Shown: in pieces, positions 1 through 8,568 of the stretch
Position numbering within the stretch: position 1 is the stretch's first letter
Layout: every line of letters starts with the position of its first letter
NCBI GenBank assembly: GCA_017881545.1
Contig: JADGQU010000008.1
Location: forward strand, 1 to 20,353
Length of the DNA stretch: 20,353 nucleotides
DNA from: Gemmatimonadaceae bacterium
GTDB lineage: Bacteria; Gemmatimonadota; Gemmatimonadetes; Gemmatimonadales; Gemmatimonadaceae
Direction of reading: 5' to 3'
The notes under the pieces: model-generated
The model's input: only the letters and a program-made list of their open reading frames with translations
The model's database searches: none
What the model was told of the DNA's origin: nothing
Position numbers and translations under genes: made by a program

Positions 1-1508
1 CGCTCTCTCTCCAATCCTTCGAGCGCGTTGAGTTTCGCGCTCAAGCCCGTGTGCAGCTCGTCGGCGCGCAGCAGCTCGGAGCGTGCCGCGCTCTCGCGCT
101 CGCGCGCCTGGTGCTGCGCTTCGCGCGCATCGTCGGCGGTGCCGGTCGTCTCCGTAACCCGCGTCGCGGCGATCGCAGCCGCGTCTTCCGCTGCCGCCAG
201 ATCACGGCGCGCGGTTTCGGCTGCGTCGAACAAGTGCGTCTGCTCCGTCTCGAGCGCCTCTCTTCTCGCCGTGAGCTCGTCACGTTCGCGCTCAGCGCTC
301 TGATGGTCGAGATCGGCGCGATGCAGCTCTTCGCGAAGCTCCCGCAGCCCCCGCTCACCCTGCTCGAGATTGAAGCGCGCGGTGCTCAGGGCAGCGCGCA
401 CTTCTTCCTCGCGCCTTGCGTGGGTGGTCAGCGCCTCGTCGGCGGCCTGGAGGGCAGCTCCGAGCTGAGCCAGCTCCGTTGACGCACGCTCCAGCTCGCC
501 GCTCACGCGTCCGGCGATCGCGTCGCCTTCGCGACGCTCCTCTTCGGCGCGCTCGCGACGGGACATCGCGTTCCGCAATCTCTCTTCGGCCACCGCAATC
601 TCGCCCCGCAGCGCCTGCGTGCTCTCGCGCTGGTCCGAGACTAGCCTGGCCAGCTCCGTTCGGCGCGCTTCGGAGGTCGTCCTCTCGCTGAGTGCCGCGT
701 CGCGCGAAGATTCCGCGGTGCGCAGACGCTCTTCCTCCACCGGTACCTCGGTGCGGAGAAGCGTCACTCGCTCCTCGAGACGCGAGAGCTCGCCGCGCCA
801 CGCGTCCATCTCGCGCGATGCGTGAGCGACCTCGAGCGTGAAGCGACGGGCCATCAACTCGGTGTAACGCTCGGCGCGCTTCCTTTGACGCGAGAGGGAG
901 CGAACCTGGCTCTGCACCTCGGCGATCAGATCGTCAATGCGGCCGAGATCGGTCGCGGTCTCCTCGAGGCGCCGCTCGGCGCTCCGCTTGCGGTCGCGGT
1001 ACAGTCCCACTCCCGCCGCTTCCTCGAACAGCTCTCGCCGATCGTCGGGCCGGTCGCTAAGCAGCGCATCCACCATCCGCGCTTCGATCACCACACCAGA
1101 GTCGGCTCCGAGTCCGGTGCCGCGAACCATGTCGTGGATGTCACGGAGGCGGCACGCCGCGCCGTTCAGGAAATAATCGCTCTCGCCCGACCGGCTCAGA
1201 CGTCTCGTGATGACGACTTCGCGGAAAGGGATGTCGAGCGTGCCGTCATCGTTCTCGAAGTGCAGCGAGACTTCCGCGAGGTTGACGGCCCGGCGCGCGG
1301 ACGATCCCTGGAAGATCACTTCTTCCATCTTGGCGCCGCGAAGCGTCTTCGCGCGCTGCTCGCCGAGCACCCATCGCACCGCGTCGGAGACGTTGGATTT
1401 TCCGCAGCCGTTCGGGCCGACAATGGCGGTCACGCCTGGCTCGAACACCATCTCCGTGTGATCGGCGAACGATTTGAACCCGTGAATCTCGAGCTTCGAT
1501 AAACGCAC
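1..1508 (-). CDS. smc: Chromosome segregation protein SMC (N-terminal part, cut by window edge)
   Basis: SMC is the ATPase of the condensin complex that folds and segregates the bacterial chromosome, working with ScpA and ScpB. About 502 codons are visible and open to the window edge; the family is usually near 1,150-1,200 residues, so the hinge, second arm and C-terminal head are missing. The start reads LSKLEIHGFKSFAD, followed by the Walker A loop GPNGCGKSN (around residues 34-42), then GEQRAKTLRG and EVIFQGSS, all typical of the SMC N-terminal head. From about residue 160 the protein becomes a long Glu/Arg/Ala/Leu-rich coiled coil that continues to the edge. The chosen GTG start (1508-1506) shares its G with the TAG stop of the preceding gene (TAGTG), implying translational coupling. 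The identification is firm; only the exact first codon is inferred. Confidence 0.95.
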   Translation of the reverse strand, partial: MRLSKLEIHGFKSFADHTEMVFEPGVTAIVGPNGCGKSNVSDAVRWVLGEQRAKTLRGAKMEEVIFQGSSARRAVNLAEVSLHFENDDGTLDIPFREVVITRRLSRSGESDYFLNGAACRLRDIHDMVRGTGLGADSGVVIEARMVDALLSDRPDDRRELFEEAAGVGLYRDRKRSAERRLEETATDLGRIDDLIAEVQSQVRSLSRQRKRAERYTELMARRFTLEVAHASREMDAWRGELSRLEERVTLLRTEVPVEEERLRTAESSRDAALSERTTSEARRTELARLVSDQRESTQALRGEIAVAEERLRNAMSRRERAEEERREGDAIAGRVSGELERASTELAQLGAALQAADEALTTHARREEEVRAALSTARFNLEQGERGLRELREELHRADLDHQSAERERDELTARREALETEQTHLFDAAETARRDLAAAEDAAAIAATRVTETTGTADDAREAQHQARERESAARSELLRADELHTGLSAKLNALEGLERE

Positions 1509-2818
1509 TAAGGCGCTCTCCCGGTTCGATAAACGAGTACGGGGTTCAGGCCCGCACCGCGCAATGTCCTGACAAGCCCGGCCGACTGGTCGGCCCCAGC
1601 GAAGGCGCCCGAGTAGATCATCGCGCCCCCGTCCTCCTGCATCAAAGCGTAGACCGCCAGACCACGAGCCGCGTATTTCTCCAGAGCCGCGTGAACCGCG
1701 TCGGTGATGCCGCCCTGGCTGGGAACACTGTCAACAACGAGCGCCATTGGCGCCCTTGTGACGCTCCCCGCGGAATCCGTGAGGACGCCCGACTTTCGCA
1801 GAGCGAACAACAGTGAGTCAGCCTGGTATTTCCTGGTGTAGGCACCCGCGGTCACCTTGAACCATACGGTTCGCTCCGGGTCAATTGGAACGGGCGACAC
1901 AGCGGCTGCCGGAAGTGCTGCACCATTTTTCCTGACGAACAAGTTAGCACCTTCGGCCGTGTTTGCGACTAGCATTTCCACTGTGAAAGCTGCTGCCGAC
2001 GCCGAGTCATTGACATTTGTGGGCGGGGCAACCTGGAGCGTTTCGGGGGCTGGCCGCGGCGGAGGCGGCGTAGGAGCCGGAATCGGCTTGACCGCCACGG
2101 GTGCGGGCGCACGCGCCGACTGTCTCATCTGAACCAGCATGAGAGCCAATCCCAGTGACGCGATGACCAGCAATGCGATGACCCCGAGCACGGGATAGAA
2201 CCACCGGTGCTGCTTCCAGGTGACTGCCCGTGCTTTGATTATGAGCAGCGGAAGCTTGAGCGTGGGCGTCGGCGATGGGACGCGCGCGAGCACCAACGCC
2301 AACGGCGCGGCGGGGAGATCAGCTTCCTTGACCAGCACCACTCCGTCAACGTGGTCGATCAGCTCGGCCAGTCCCGGTGAATCGGCGGGCGCGACGAGAA
2401 GGAGAAGCGCGCCCGTCTCGTCGAAGCCGGCGGCGAGTGTTGCCCACCTCGTGCTGCGAAAGATCTCCTCGTCGATCAAGGGATCGGTTCCGCTCGGCAT
2501 GACGTAAAGGTTCTCGGTGCCTTCCACCGCGTAGCCGATCTTGTTGAGCGACACCCCGTAGAGAAAACTGTCGGTGATGCCGTGGGGATCTTCGTCTGCT
2601 ACGAGACCGCGGAGGGCGTGAATGTCGCCGACCAGATCTCCAACCACGACGCGTCTATTCTTTGCCTCGGCCCTGGCGATGCCGAGCGCTACGTGGGCCG
2701 CCGCTACAGGATCGGATGAGGTGACGACTACTGCGGAATAGCTGCCCAACAGTGATGCGATCTGCCGTCCGGCGTCTTCCCAGGCTACTGGACGTCCGCC
2801 GGAGACAGGCGACGTCAA
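1508..2818 (-). CDS. Single-pass membrane protein: degenerate BY-kinase/MinD-like domain plus periplasmic SPOR-like region
   Basis: Residues about 28-205 follow the plan of CpsD/Wzc-type tyrosine kinases and MinD-like ATPases: a VVVTSSDP strand-loop, an ALGIARAEAKNRRVVVGD stretch, LYVMPSGTDP, and LLLLVAPADSPGLAELIDHVDGVVLV. The Walker A Gly-Lys-Ser/Thr is absent (DPVAAAH occupies the place of GEGKT), so ATP hydrolysis is unlikely. A membrane helix spans about 207-230, preceded by basic residues (KARAVTWKQHR), which suggests a cytoplasmic N-terminus. A Pro-rich linker follows (236-262), then a C-terminal region (275-433) with SPOR-like pieces such as VWFKVTAGAYTRKYQADSL and IYSGAFAGADQSAG. The start is TTG at 2818-2816, overlapping the upstream TGA (TTGA), with GAGGG six bases upstream as ribosome site. 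The gene overlaps smc by one base downstream. SPOR domains usually bind denuded septal glycan, so a division-site role is plausible but inferred. Confidence 0.75.
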   Translation of the reverse strand: MTSPVSGGRPVAWEDAGRQIASLLGSYSAVVVTSSDPVAAAHVALGIARAEAKNRRVVVGDLVGDIHALRGLVADEDPHGITDSFLYGVSLNKIGYAVEGTENLYVMPSGTDPLIDEEIFRSTRWATLAAGFDETGALLLLVAPADSPGLAELIDHVDGVVLVKEADLPAAPLALVLARVPSPTPTLKLPLLIIKARAVTWKQHRWFYPVLGVIALLVIASLGLALMLVQMRQSARAPAPVAVKPIPAPTPPPPRPAPETLQVAPPTNVNDSASAAAFTVEMLVANTAEGANLFVRKNGAALPAAAVSPVPIDPERTVWFKVTAGAYTRKYQADSLLFALRKSGVLTDSAGSVTRAPMALVVDSVPSQGGITDAVHAALEKYAARGLAVYALMQEDGGAMIYSGAFAGADQSAGLVRTLRGAGLNPVLVYRTGRAP

Positions 2819-4293
2819 GGGGAGCCCTCGTAGATCCAGTACTCTCGCCTCGATGCCCGGCCGACGCTTTCGGCCTCCTGCTTTGTCGCGAATGGCCCCA
2901 TGACGACCCGGAAAATTGGCGAGCCCGCGGTGTTCGTGGTCACGACGTGGGCGGAGTTTGCGCCAACCTTGATTGTGCTCGCGAGCTGCTGTGCCTTGTC
3001 CTCTGTGAGCATCGCCGCAAAGGAGACCGTGAATCCGGTGGACGGCGGCCTTGCTGCCGGTGGGGCGGCGGCCGCGGAAGTGTCAGCCCCACCCGGTGTA
3101 GTCGGTGACACAGGAGTGGTCGACGCAGTGGAGCTCGCAGCGAGCGAGTCTGGCACGCCGTCACCGGGGAACGTCACCGGCTGATCGAGTCCCTGGGCCC
3201 GCGGACGGAATCCATCCCACGCGAAGAAGTACCAGAAATCCTTCGCTCCTCCAGCGACGGTCGATTGAACGTCGAGCTTTTCCGGATCCACGAAGCTGAC
3301 GTCGTTCCCGACGAGCAGTGCGAGCCGGCCATCGGGAGTGATTACCGGGAGATCGGTTTCCCAACGCGTCGGCACCGCCCCGACGAGCCTGTTCGTGCCA
3401 ATTGCGATCACCCAGGCCGAATCCCCCTTCGGAAATCTGGCGAGGAGATAGCGTCCAAGCGCGTCCATCCGGAGATCCAACGGCGGCGCGGGAAGCACCA
3501 CACCCATTCCGACTCGACCCGAGTAGCGGTCGACGATCGAGATTCCGCTGTCGGATACGGTTGCGATGTAGAGCCGGTCTCCGCTCGGGGTTGGCGCCAG
3601 CGCGCGCACTCTGCTCTCGAGCTGAACCGCGCCCACCGGCGAGAGATCCTTTGCCTTCACGCCGACGAGACCGCTGTCGACGGCGAAATACATCCGGTCC
3701 CCGATCTGGGTCCTGACGCCCCGCCCTGAAAGCGGTAGCACTGCGCTGTCCAGAACGACATCATCGGGCGGACGCACGCGCCAGATGAGCGTCTGCGCGC
3801 CCTTGTTGGCGGTGACGATGAGCTCGCCGTTGGGCTGCGCGAAAACGGAGCGCGCCGGCACCGGCGGCTTGAAGTGCCAATCGCCGCCGGTCGGATTCAA
3901 CCGAACGATCTCGCCCTTGGAATTGATGCCGTAGATGTCGCTGCCGTTCGCGGAGGTGAGGGAAGTCAGCTTCGCCTTGGATGCCTTCGCGACGTCGGTC
4001 TCTCTCAGGTCGAGGCGCCCCGGGAAACCCTTAGCGTCGACGTAAGCAATCGTCCCGCCGTCCTGGTCGAATGCGAGCACGTGGTCGAGCGGCGGGATTT
4101 CATCGACTGTCCAGACAGCCGAGTCGAGCTTCGGATAGAGGTAAACGTGCCCGGTGCCTCCTCCGCGTGGAACGCGGAGAAGGAGCGGGTCGGGCCCGCG
4201 TGGTTCTGCTATTTGCGGGGTCGTGCTGTCAGGCGCTGCCCTGTCCTTCGTGCAGGCTGCACAGAGCAGCGCCAACAGTAGAAAGCGACGCAA
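2815..4293 (-). CDS. Secreted lipoprotein with beta-propeller-like body and C-terminal SPOR domain
   Basis: The N-terminus MRRFLLLALLCAAC is a lipoprotein signal peptide with Cys14 as the likely lipidated residue; the -3 position is Cys rather than the usual Leu. Residues about 35-370 consist of repeated short beta-strand units (for example DGGTIAYVDAKG, GDRLYIATVSDSG and DGRLALLVGND) consistent with a seven-bladed-type propeller. A Thr/Pro/Ala-rich linker (about 385-418) leads into a canonical SPOR domain (about 420-492) with FTVSFAAMLTEDKAQQLAS and IFRVVMGPFATKQEAESVG. SPOR domains bind peptidoglycan strands lacking stem peptides at the septum. The start is TTG at 4293-4291, three bases after the stop of the barrel gene, with GGGAG about 13 bases upstream; no other early in-frame start keeps the signal peptide. 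It overlaps the next gene by four bases. The SPOR call is strong, the propeller call moderate, and the exact function unknown. Confidence 0.82.
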   Translation of the reverse strand: MRRFLLLALLCAACTKDRAAPDSTTPQIAEPRGPDPLLLRVPRGGGTGHVYLYPKLDSAVWTVDEIPPLDHVLAFDQDGGTIAYVDAKGFPGRLDLRETDVAKASKAKLTSLTSANGSDIYGINSKGEIVRLNPTGGDWHFKPPVPARSVFAQPNGELIVTANKGAQTLIWRVRPPDDVVLDSAVLPLSGRGVRTQIGDRMYFAVDSGLVGVKAKDLSPVGAVQLESRVRALAPTPSGDRLYIATVSDSGISIVDRYSGRVGMGVVLPAPPLDLRMDALGRYLLARFPKGDSAWVIAIGTNRLVGAVPTRWETDLPVITPDGRLALLVGNDVSFVDPEKLDVQSTVAGGAKDFWYFFAWDGFRPRAQGLDQPVTFPGDGVPDSLAASSTASTTPVSPTTPGGADTSAAAAPPAARPPSTGFTVSFAAMLTEDKAQQLASTIKVGANSAHVVTTNTAGSPIFRVVMGPFATKQEAESVGRASRREYWIYEGSP

Positions 4294-4296
4294 CGG

Positions 4297-7200
4297 TTAG
4301 TAGCTCGCTCCCAACGAGAAAGTCCAGTTCGGCTTGCGACCGCCTTCCAGCGGCCGAGCGTAATCCCAGCGCAGAATTGCCAGGTTGAACAGATTCACCC
4401 GGAGGCCTGCGCCCCAGCTGGTGAGCGGATAGCGATCGCTGGTCGGGTCGTTGTTCTCCGGCGCGCGGCCCAGGTGCGGAGTCTGACCCTTGCTCCACGC
4501 CAAACCGGCGTCGTAGAAGATGAGCCCGTCGAGCGGCGGCAGACCGAAGTTGCTTCCGACATCGAACCGTCTGATGATTGGAAAGCGCAGCTCGGCGTTC
4601 GCTACCGCCACTCTGCTGCCCGCGAGCTGCGCATTGTTGCACTGCGCCGCCCCCCCGCCGATGATGGAAGTGCAGTCGACGAAGTTGAAGTTGGCGCGGT
4701 CGTAGCCACGGATGAAATCCGGCCGGCCGATGTACTTCGGGAAGAAAGTCTCATCCCTTCCCACCGACACTGAGCTGAGGATCCGCGTCGCGAATGTAAG
4801 GGTGTTGAAGATGATCGGGTCGTAGCGACGATAGTCGACGAGGAAATCCGTGAAGTTCAGCTTGCCCACGCTCTGCGACACCTGGAAACGCATCCTCCGT
4901 CCGATCACAGGGCCGGTGGTGCCGAAGAGCGTATTGTCGGACACGAACGCAGTCGATGGCGTGACGTAGTTGATCGTCGGGAGCGACAGTGTGTCCTTGA
5001 ACTGGATGTCCGTGCAGAATCCGGCCTGGTTGCAGTCCTGAAAGACCTGCACAAAGCCCTCCGAGATGCTATTTAGCTGAACTCCGGTCTCGAAGCGCGT
5101 GAAACGGTTGAGCGGATATTGGCCAGTGACGAAAAGATTCCGCACGACGTACCGGAGGTAGTCCGTCTGAAACCGAATTACCTGGCCTGATGAGTCAGAT
5201 GTAGCGCCTCCGCTGAGCGGTACGTAGACCGGATCCTGGGAAATTCCGGTCGTATACTGAAGGCGGTGGCTCAGATTCGCGTAGCCGACAAATGCACTGG
5301 CATCGCTCAACCTTCCGTAGACATTCCCGGCTATCGCGAGCTGATGATTGCCGAGCAGGTCGCTGAAGACGAACGCGGTTCCACCCGCGAATGTGCCGTA
5401 GCTCGGTGTGTATCCGATCGACGGATCCGCTATGTAGTCGGGATGGAACGCAACGTGGTACGGACTCTCCTTGAATCTCGTGGTGTCCGGCAGCCCGAAC
5501 AGCGGATCCGCCATCAGAGTCGCGATACTCTGCGGGACATCGGCAACGGCCTCCTGCGCGGCGAGTAGCGAGGACTGCCGTGATCCAGCGGGCGCGCGAT
5601 ACGTGGACGTCGGCTCGCCGGCTCTCGGCCTCAGCGTCAGTGAATCAAAACCTGTTTTCGGTCTTGCGAGGGAATCCGCCGACGGCACTCCAGCGGCGAG
5701 GTTTACGCCGGTGGGACGGAATGCGGTTTTCTTGAGCGCTCGCGGATTGTCGATGGTCCAGATGGTATAGTCGCCCTTCTCGAAACTGGTGTAGGCGATT
5801 CTGTCCGCGCCCCTTGCCCAGCTTATCGCCGGGCTGTATTCCGTGATCGCCGATACACCACCCAGGACGTTCGTCAGCTGGTAGTGCTGGTGATCGTTGA
5901 AGTCGAACAGGAAAATGTTGGGGATGCCGGTGCGATCGGAGATGAACGCGAGCTGCCGCCCGTCCGGCGACCAGGCCGGATTCAGGTTCAAGCCGCCCTG
6001 ATTGGGGAGCACTTCGATCGCGCCCGATTGGATGTCCAGCACGGCGATGCGCCACTTCGAAATCTTGAGAATGGAAAGATTTGACTCGGGGCTGCGATCA
6101 GTGGCAAACGCGAGCTTCTTCCCATCTGGAGACCAAGCGGGTTGTAGGTCCCCATACTCGTCGTTGGTGAGCTGACGCAGACCCGACCCGTCGGCGTTGA
6201 CGATGTACAGATCGGTGATACCGCCGCGTGTGCCGCTGAACGCGATTTGTTTGTCGTCAGGCGACCATACCGGGCTCCAGATCGCATCGACGGTCGGCAG
6301 ATCGATTCGTGCCGTGACGGCTGTCCTGGCGACATCCATCAGGTACAGCACGTCCTTGCCCTCGCGCTGCGCCGTGAACGCGATCATGCCGCCACTGTTG
6401 GAGAACGAGCTCTGCGAATAGAGAAGTCGCAGCTCCTCGAAGTTCGGATTGAGCGTGCTCTCGACGAGGCGCTTGATGCGCTTGCCAGTGCGCGCGTCAG
6501 CCAGCCAGAGATCGATGAACAGCTCGCCGCGCTTCTCGTTTCCGTTCGACAGGAACGCAATTCGATTGCCGTCGCTGGAGAGCGAAGGTGCCAGGAAGAT
6601 CTGGCCCCCGCTTTTCTTTTCGGTAAGAAGTGGCTGCGAGAAGCTGCGGGGACGATCGAGCACCGCTGCCTGCGGCAAATACTTGGCGTTGATCGATTCC
6701 CGCCAGTCGTCGCTCAGCTCGTGAAGCGTGAGCCCGAGCTGGCGCTGGAACGCACGCGCGATTCCAAGTGTTGACGCGTTCTGCATGATCTCGCCGATCG
6801 CCGCATCACCCCAACGCTCGCCGACGTACTCCCAGAGGGACTCTCCGTAACGGTACGGAAAGTACTTGTCGGGACGCTCCGTCATCTGCTCAATCGATGG
6901 CAGATTGCCATTGATTGCCGCGTCGCGCAGCCAGGTCGTCGTCAGAGTGTGGTTCGGGCCGCTCGACAAGTATTCGGCCATACCCTCCATGAACCAGGTC
7001 GGTGGGTCGATCTGGTTCAGCGTCTGTACGTTCGCGCCGGCCTTGCCGCGGGCGAAAATGTCGTACTGGAACTCGTGCACCATTTCGTGGGTGAGGACGT
7101 GCTCGAAGCTGCCGAGATCCCCCGTGAGCGGCAGAATCATGCGGTCCCGTGCGTACTCGGTCACGCCTCCGGTTCCCTCACCCAGATCCCCAGTGACATT

Positions 7201-7491
7201 GTTCTGCCCGAACTCGGCCCGCGACGCGAATAGGACGATCGGCTTTTTCTCGCGGAACTGGTGGTCGAGCACTTTGGAAAGGCGCGCGTACGACCGCTCG
7301 GCCATGCGAGCCGCGTCCATCGCACCCGCTTTCTCTTCGGGATAGTAGTGAATGAGCCAGTGCTCGGTCTCGATTACTCGCCAGTCGAAATGCTTGTACT
7401 GCACCTGGTTCATTCCGAAGTACTGCTGCGCGTCGAGGCGAGCGCCGAGGAGCAGTGCCACGGTGAACAATAAAGCCCGAGCCGCTTTCAT
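4297..7491 (-). CDS. Outer-membrane protein: MA-like zinc peptidase domain, TolB-type propeller and Omp85-like beta-barrel
   Basis: This 1,064-residue protein begins with a signal peptide (MKAARALLFTVALLLGARLDA). Residues about 30-270 resemble a gluzincin (peptidase MA-like) domain: HEMVHEFQYD gives the zinc motif HExxH at 135-139, and WFMEGMAEY supplies the likely third ligand, Glu169. Residues about 295-590 carry PD40/TolB propeller repeats with WSPDDKQIAFSG, WSPDGKKLAFATD and WSPDGRQLAFISD. The last roughly 375 residues alternate like a transmembrane beta-barrel, include IRGYD (Arg928), matching the RGF/RGY motif of the Omp85 loop L6, and end in an aromatic residue (SLGASY). No POTRA domains are visible. 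I chose the ATG at 7491 over a GTG at 7542 because the latter would sit inside rsfS and spoil the signal peptide; ACAGGAG lies about 11 bases upstream. The eight-base gap to rsfS suggests an operon. Substrate unknown. Confidence 0.85.
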   Translation of the reverse strand: MKAARALLFTVALLLGARLDAQQYFGMNQVQYKHFDWRVIETEHWLIHYYPEEKAGAMDAARMAERSYARLSKVLDHQFREKKPIVLFASRAEFGQNNVTGDLGEGTGGVTEYARDRMILPLTGDLGSFEHVLTHEMVHEFQYDIFARGKAGANVQTLNQIDPPTWFMEGMAEYLSSGPNHTLTTTWLRDAAINGNLPSIEQMTERPDKYFPYRYGESLWEYVGERWGDAAIGEIMQNASTLGIARAFQRQLGLTLHELSDDWRESINAKYLPQAAVLDRPRSFSQPLLTEKKSGGQIFLAPSLSSDGNRIAFLSNGNEKRGELFIDLWLADARTGKRIKRLVESTLNPNFEELRLLYSQSSFSNSGGMIAFTAQREGKDVLYLMDVARTAVTARIDLPTVDAIWSPVWSPDDKQIAFSGTRGGITDLYIVNADGSGLRQLTNDEYGDLQPAWSPDGKKLAFATDRSPESNLSILKISKWRIAVLDIQSGAIEVLPNQGGLNLNPAWSPDGRQLAFISDRTGIPNIFLFDFNDHQHYQLTNVLGGVSAITEYSPAISWARGADRIAYTSFEKGDYTIWTIDNPRALKKTAFRPTGVNLAAGVPSADSLARPKTGFDSLTLRPRAGEPTSTYRAPAGSRQSSLLAAQEAVADVPQSIATLMADPLFGLPDTTRFKESPYHVAFHPDYIADPSIGYTPSYGTFAGGTAFVFSDLLGNHQLAIAGNVYGRLSDASAFVGYANLSHRLQYTTGISQDPVYVPLSGGATSDSSGQVIRFQTDYLRYVVRNLFVTGQYPLNRFTRFETGVQLNSISEGFVQVFQDCNQAGFCTDIQFKDTLSLPTINYVTPSTAFVSDNTLFGTTGPVIGRRMRFQVSQSVGKLNFTDFLVDYRRYDPIIFNTLTFATRILSSVSVGRDETFFPKYIGRPDFIRGYDRANFNFVDCTSIIGGGAAQCNNAQLAGSRVAVANAELRFPIIRRFDVGSNFGLPPLDGLIFYDAGLAWSKGQTPHLGRAPENNDPTSDRYPLTSWGAGLRVNLFNLAILRWDYARPLEGGRKPNWTFSLGASY

Positions 7492-7499
7492 TTTTTCGG

Positions 7500-7880
7500 T
7501 TACTCCTGTGGGTCCAGCGCCACTGTTTCCGCATCGCTCCACAACCGCTCTATCTGGTAGAACGACCGAAGCGTCGGATGGAAGATGTGAACTACGAAAT
7601 CGAAGAAATCGAGCAGCACCCAGCGGCCCTGTTCCAACCCTTCCGTATGATGCACAGTCAGTCCCACTTTCTTCATCTCGGATACCACGTACTCGCCGAT
7701 CGATCTCACGTGTGTATCGGAGGTCCCGCTCGCGATGACGAAGTAGTCAGTCATGTCGGTGACGCCGGCCAGATTGAGCAGCACGACGTCGTTCGCTCTC
7801 ATATCCAGGCAAAGCTGGGCGGCGCGCTGCACCCTTTGCGCGCCTTCGCGTGCGGTTACAGATGGTAGGGATGTGGCCAT
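7500..7880 (-). CDS. rsfS: Ribosomal silencing factor RsfS
   Basis: RsfS binds protein uL14 on the large ribosomal subunit and blocks subunit joining, reducing translation when nutrients are short. The 126-residue product contains the family core: ANDVVLLNLAGVTDMTDYFVIASGTS (about 29-54) is shown by its pieces NDVVLLNL and TDYFVIASGTS, followed by HVRSIGEYV, EGLEQGRWVLLDF and VVHIFHPTLRSFYQIERLW. The length agrees with the family (105-130). ATG at 7880 is taken as start, although no good Shine-Dalgarno precedes it; a GTG at residue 18 is an alternative because the conserved core begins only near residue 20. It is the first gene after the rplI terminator and is followed eight bases later by the barrel gene, so it probably heads the envelope-to-smc transcription unit. 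Confidence 0.95.
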   Translation of the reverse strand: MATSLPSVTAREGAQRVQRAAQLCLDMRANDVVLLNLAGVTDMTDYFVIASGTSDTHVRSIGEYVVSEMKKVGLTVHHTEGLEQGRWVLLDFFDFVVHIFHPTLRSFYQIERLWSDAETVALDPQE

Positions 7881-7902
7881 GCGGTTCAGTGAAGGTTCAA
7901 TA

Positions 7903-7919
7903 GCGGCGCGGAGCGCCGC
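7903..7919 (-). other. GC-rich hairpin in the rsfS 5' leader
   Basis: A perfect 7-bp inverted repeat (GCGGCGC / GCGCCGC) with a 3-base loop lies 22 bases upstream of the rsfS ATG. It has no T-tract on either side, so it is not an intrinsic terminator. It could affect initiation at rsfS, which lacks a clear ribosome-binding site. I see no convincing sigma-70 promoter in 7881-7998. Confidence 0.4.
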
Positions 7920-7998
7920 ATATCTGTATGTAGCTTATCTGTTGCGCGAAAGTTCCGTGAGGGGTTGGACCTCGCATTTCGCACGCCAATTGTAATAC

Positions 7999-8041
7999 GC
8001 AAAAAGACCTGGCCGCGCTGTAGGGGGCGCGGCCAGGTCTT
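7999..8041 (-). terminator. Intrinsic terminator after rplI
   Basis: A perfect 15-bp stem (8004-8018 with 8027-8041; AAGACCTGGCCGCGC on one arm) closes an 8-base loop. On the minus strand it is followed by TTTTTGCG. It begins 14 bases after the rplI stop codon, the expected place for the end of the rpsF-rpsR-DUF2232-rplI transcript. Confidence 0.9.
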
Positions 8042-8055
8042 GCTTCCTTTTGCGC

Positions 8056-8499
8056 CTACTGCTTGATGACCCAGACCTTGATCTCGGGATGCACGTCAGC
8101 GTGCAGACGGATCGGCACGCGGTAGACACCCAGCGCCCGGATCGGCTCGTGCAGCTCGATCTGCCTTTTCTCGATCTGGAATCCCTGGGCGTCGAGCTGG
8201 TGCGCGATGTCCGAGGATGTGACCGAGCCGAACAGCTTGCCTTCATCCCCGACGCGGGCTGAGAAGGTCAACGATACCTGCTCCAGCTTGGTCGCGAGCT
8301 CCGACGCGGAGCCGCGGCGCGCCTCCTCCGCCTGCTCCAGGCGCTGGCGCTCCTGCTCGATGCGCTTGCGGTTGCCCGCCGTGGCCTCGTAAGCAAAGCC
8401 GCGCGGAAGCAGATAGTTGCGCGCATACCCGGCGGAAACTTTCACGATGTCGCCCGGATGCCCGAGCTTTTCGACTGCCTGTCTGAGAATGACTTCCAT
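8056..8499 (-). CDS. rplI: Large-subunit ribosomal protein bL9
   Basis: bL9 binds 23S rRNA at the base of the L1 stalk. The product has 147 residues, the normal size. The N-terminal RNA-binding domain is clear (MEVILRQAVEKLGHPGD, then VSAGYARNYLLPRGFA), followed by the long connecting helix rich in Glu, Arg and Gln (about 42-75) and the C-terminal domain with EGKLFGSVTSSDIAHQL. The ATG start at 8499 is preceded by a GAAGGAAA ribosome-binding site. It is the last gene of the ribosomal operon, 69 bases after the DUF2232 gene, and is followed by a strong terminator. Confidence 0.97.
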   Translation of the reverse strand: MEVILRQAVEKLGHPGDIVKVSAGYARNYLLPRGFAYEATAGNRKRIEQERQRLEQAEEARRGSASELATKLEQVSLTFSARVGDEGKLFGSVTSSDIAHQLDAQGFQIEKRQIELHEPIRALGVYRVPIRLHADVHPEIKVWVIKQ

Positions 8500-8568
8500 T
8501 GGAGAAATTTCCTTCAGTGATCGTTGAGAACGAATAATTCTAGCACAAAGCCGTGGCGAACCGCACCG

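Noticed and set aside
51..825. Several plus-strand open frames of 68-143 codons opposite smc
   Set aside because: They are antisense to the SMC coiled coil, Arg/Ser/Ala-rich and without motifs; the minus frame is open throughout and gives clear SMC sequence.
7491..7542. GTG start 17 codons upstream for the barrel protein
   Set aside because: It lies within the rsfS coding region and puts polar residues ahead of a signal peptide; the ATG at 7491 is better.
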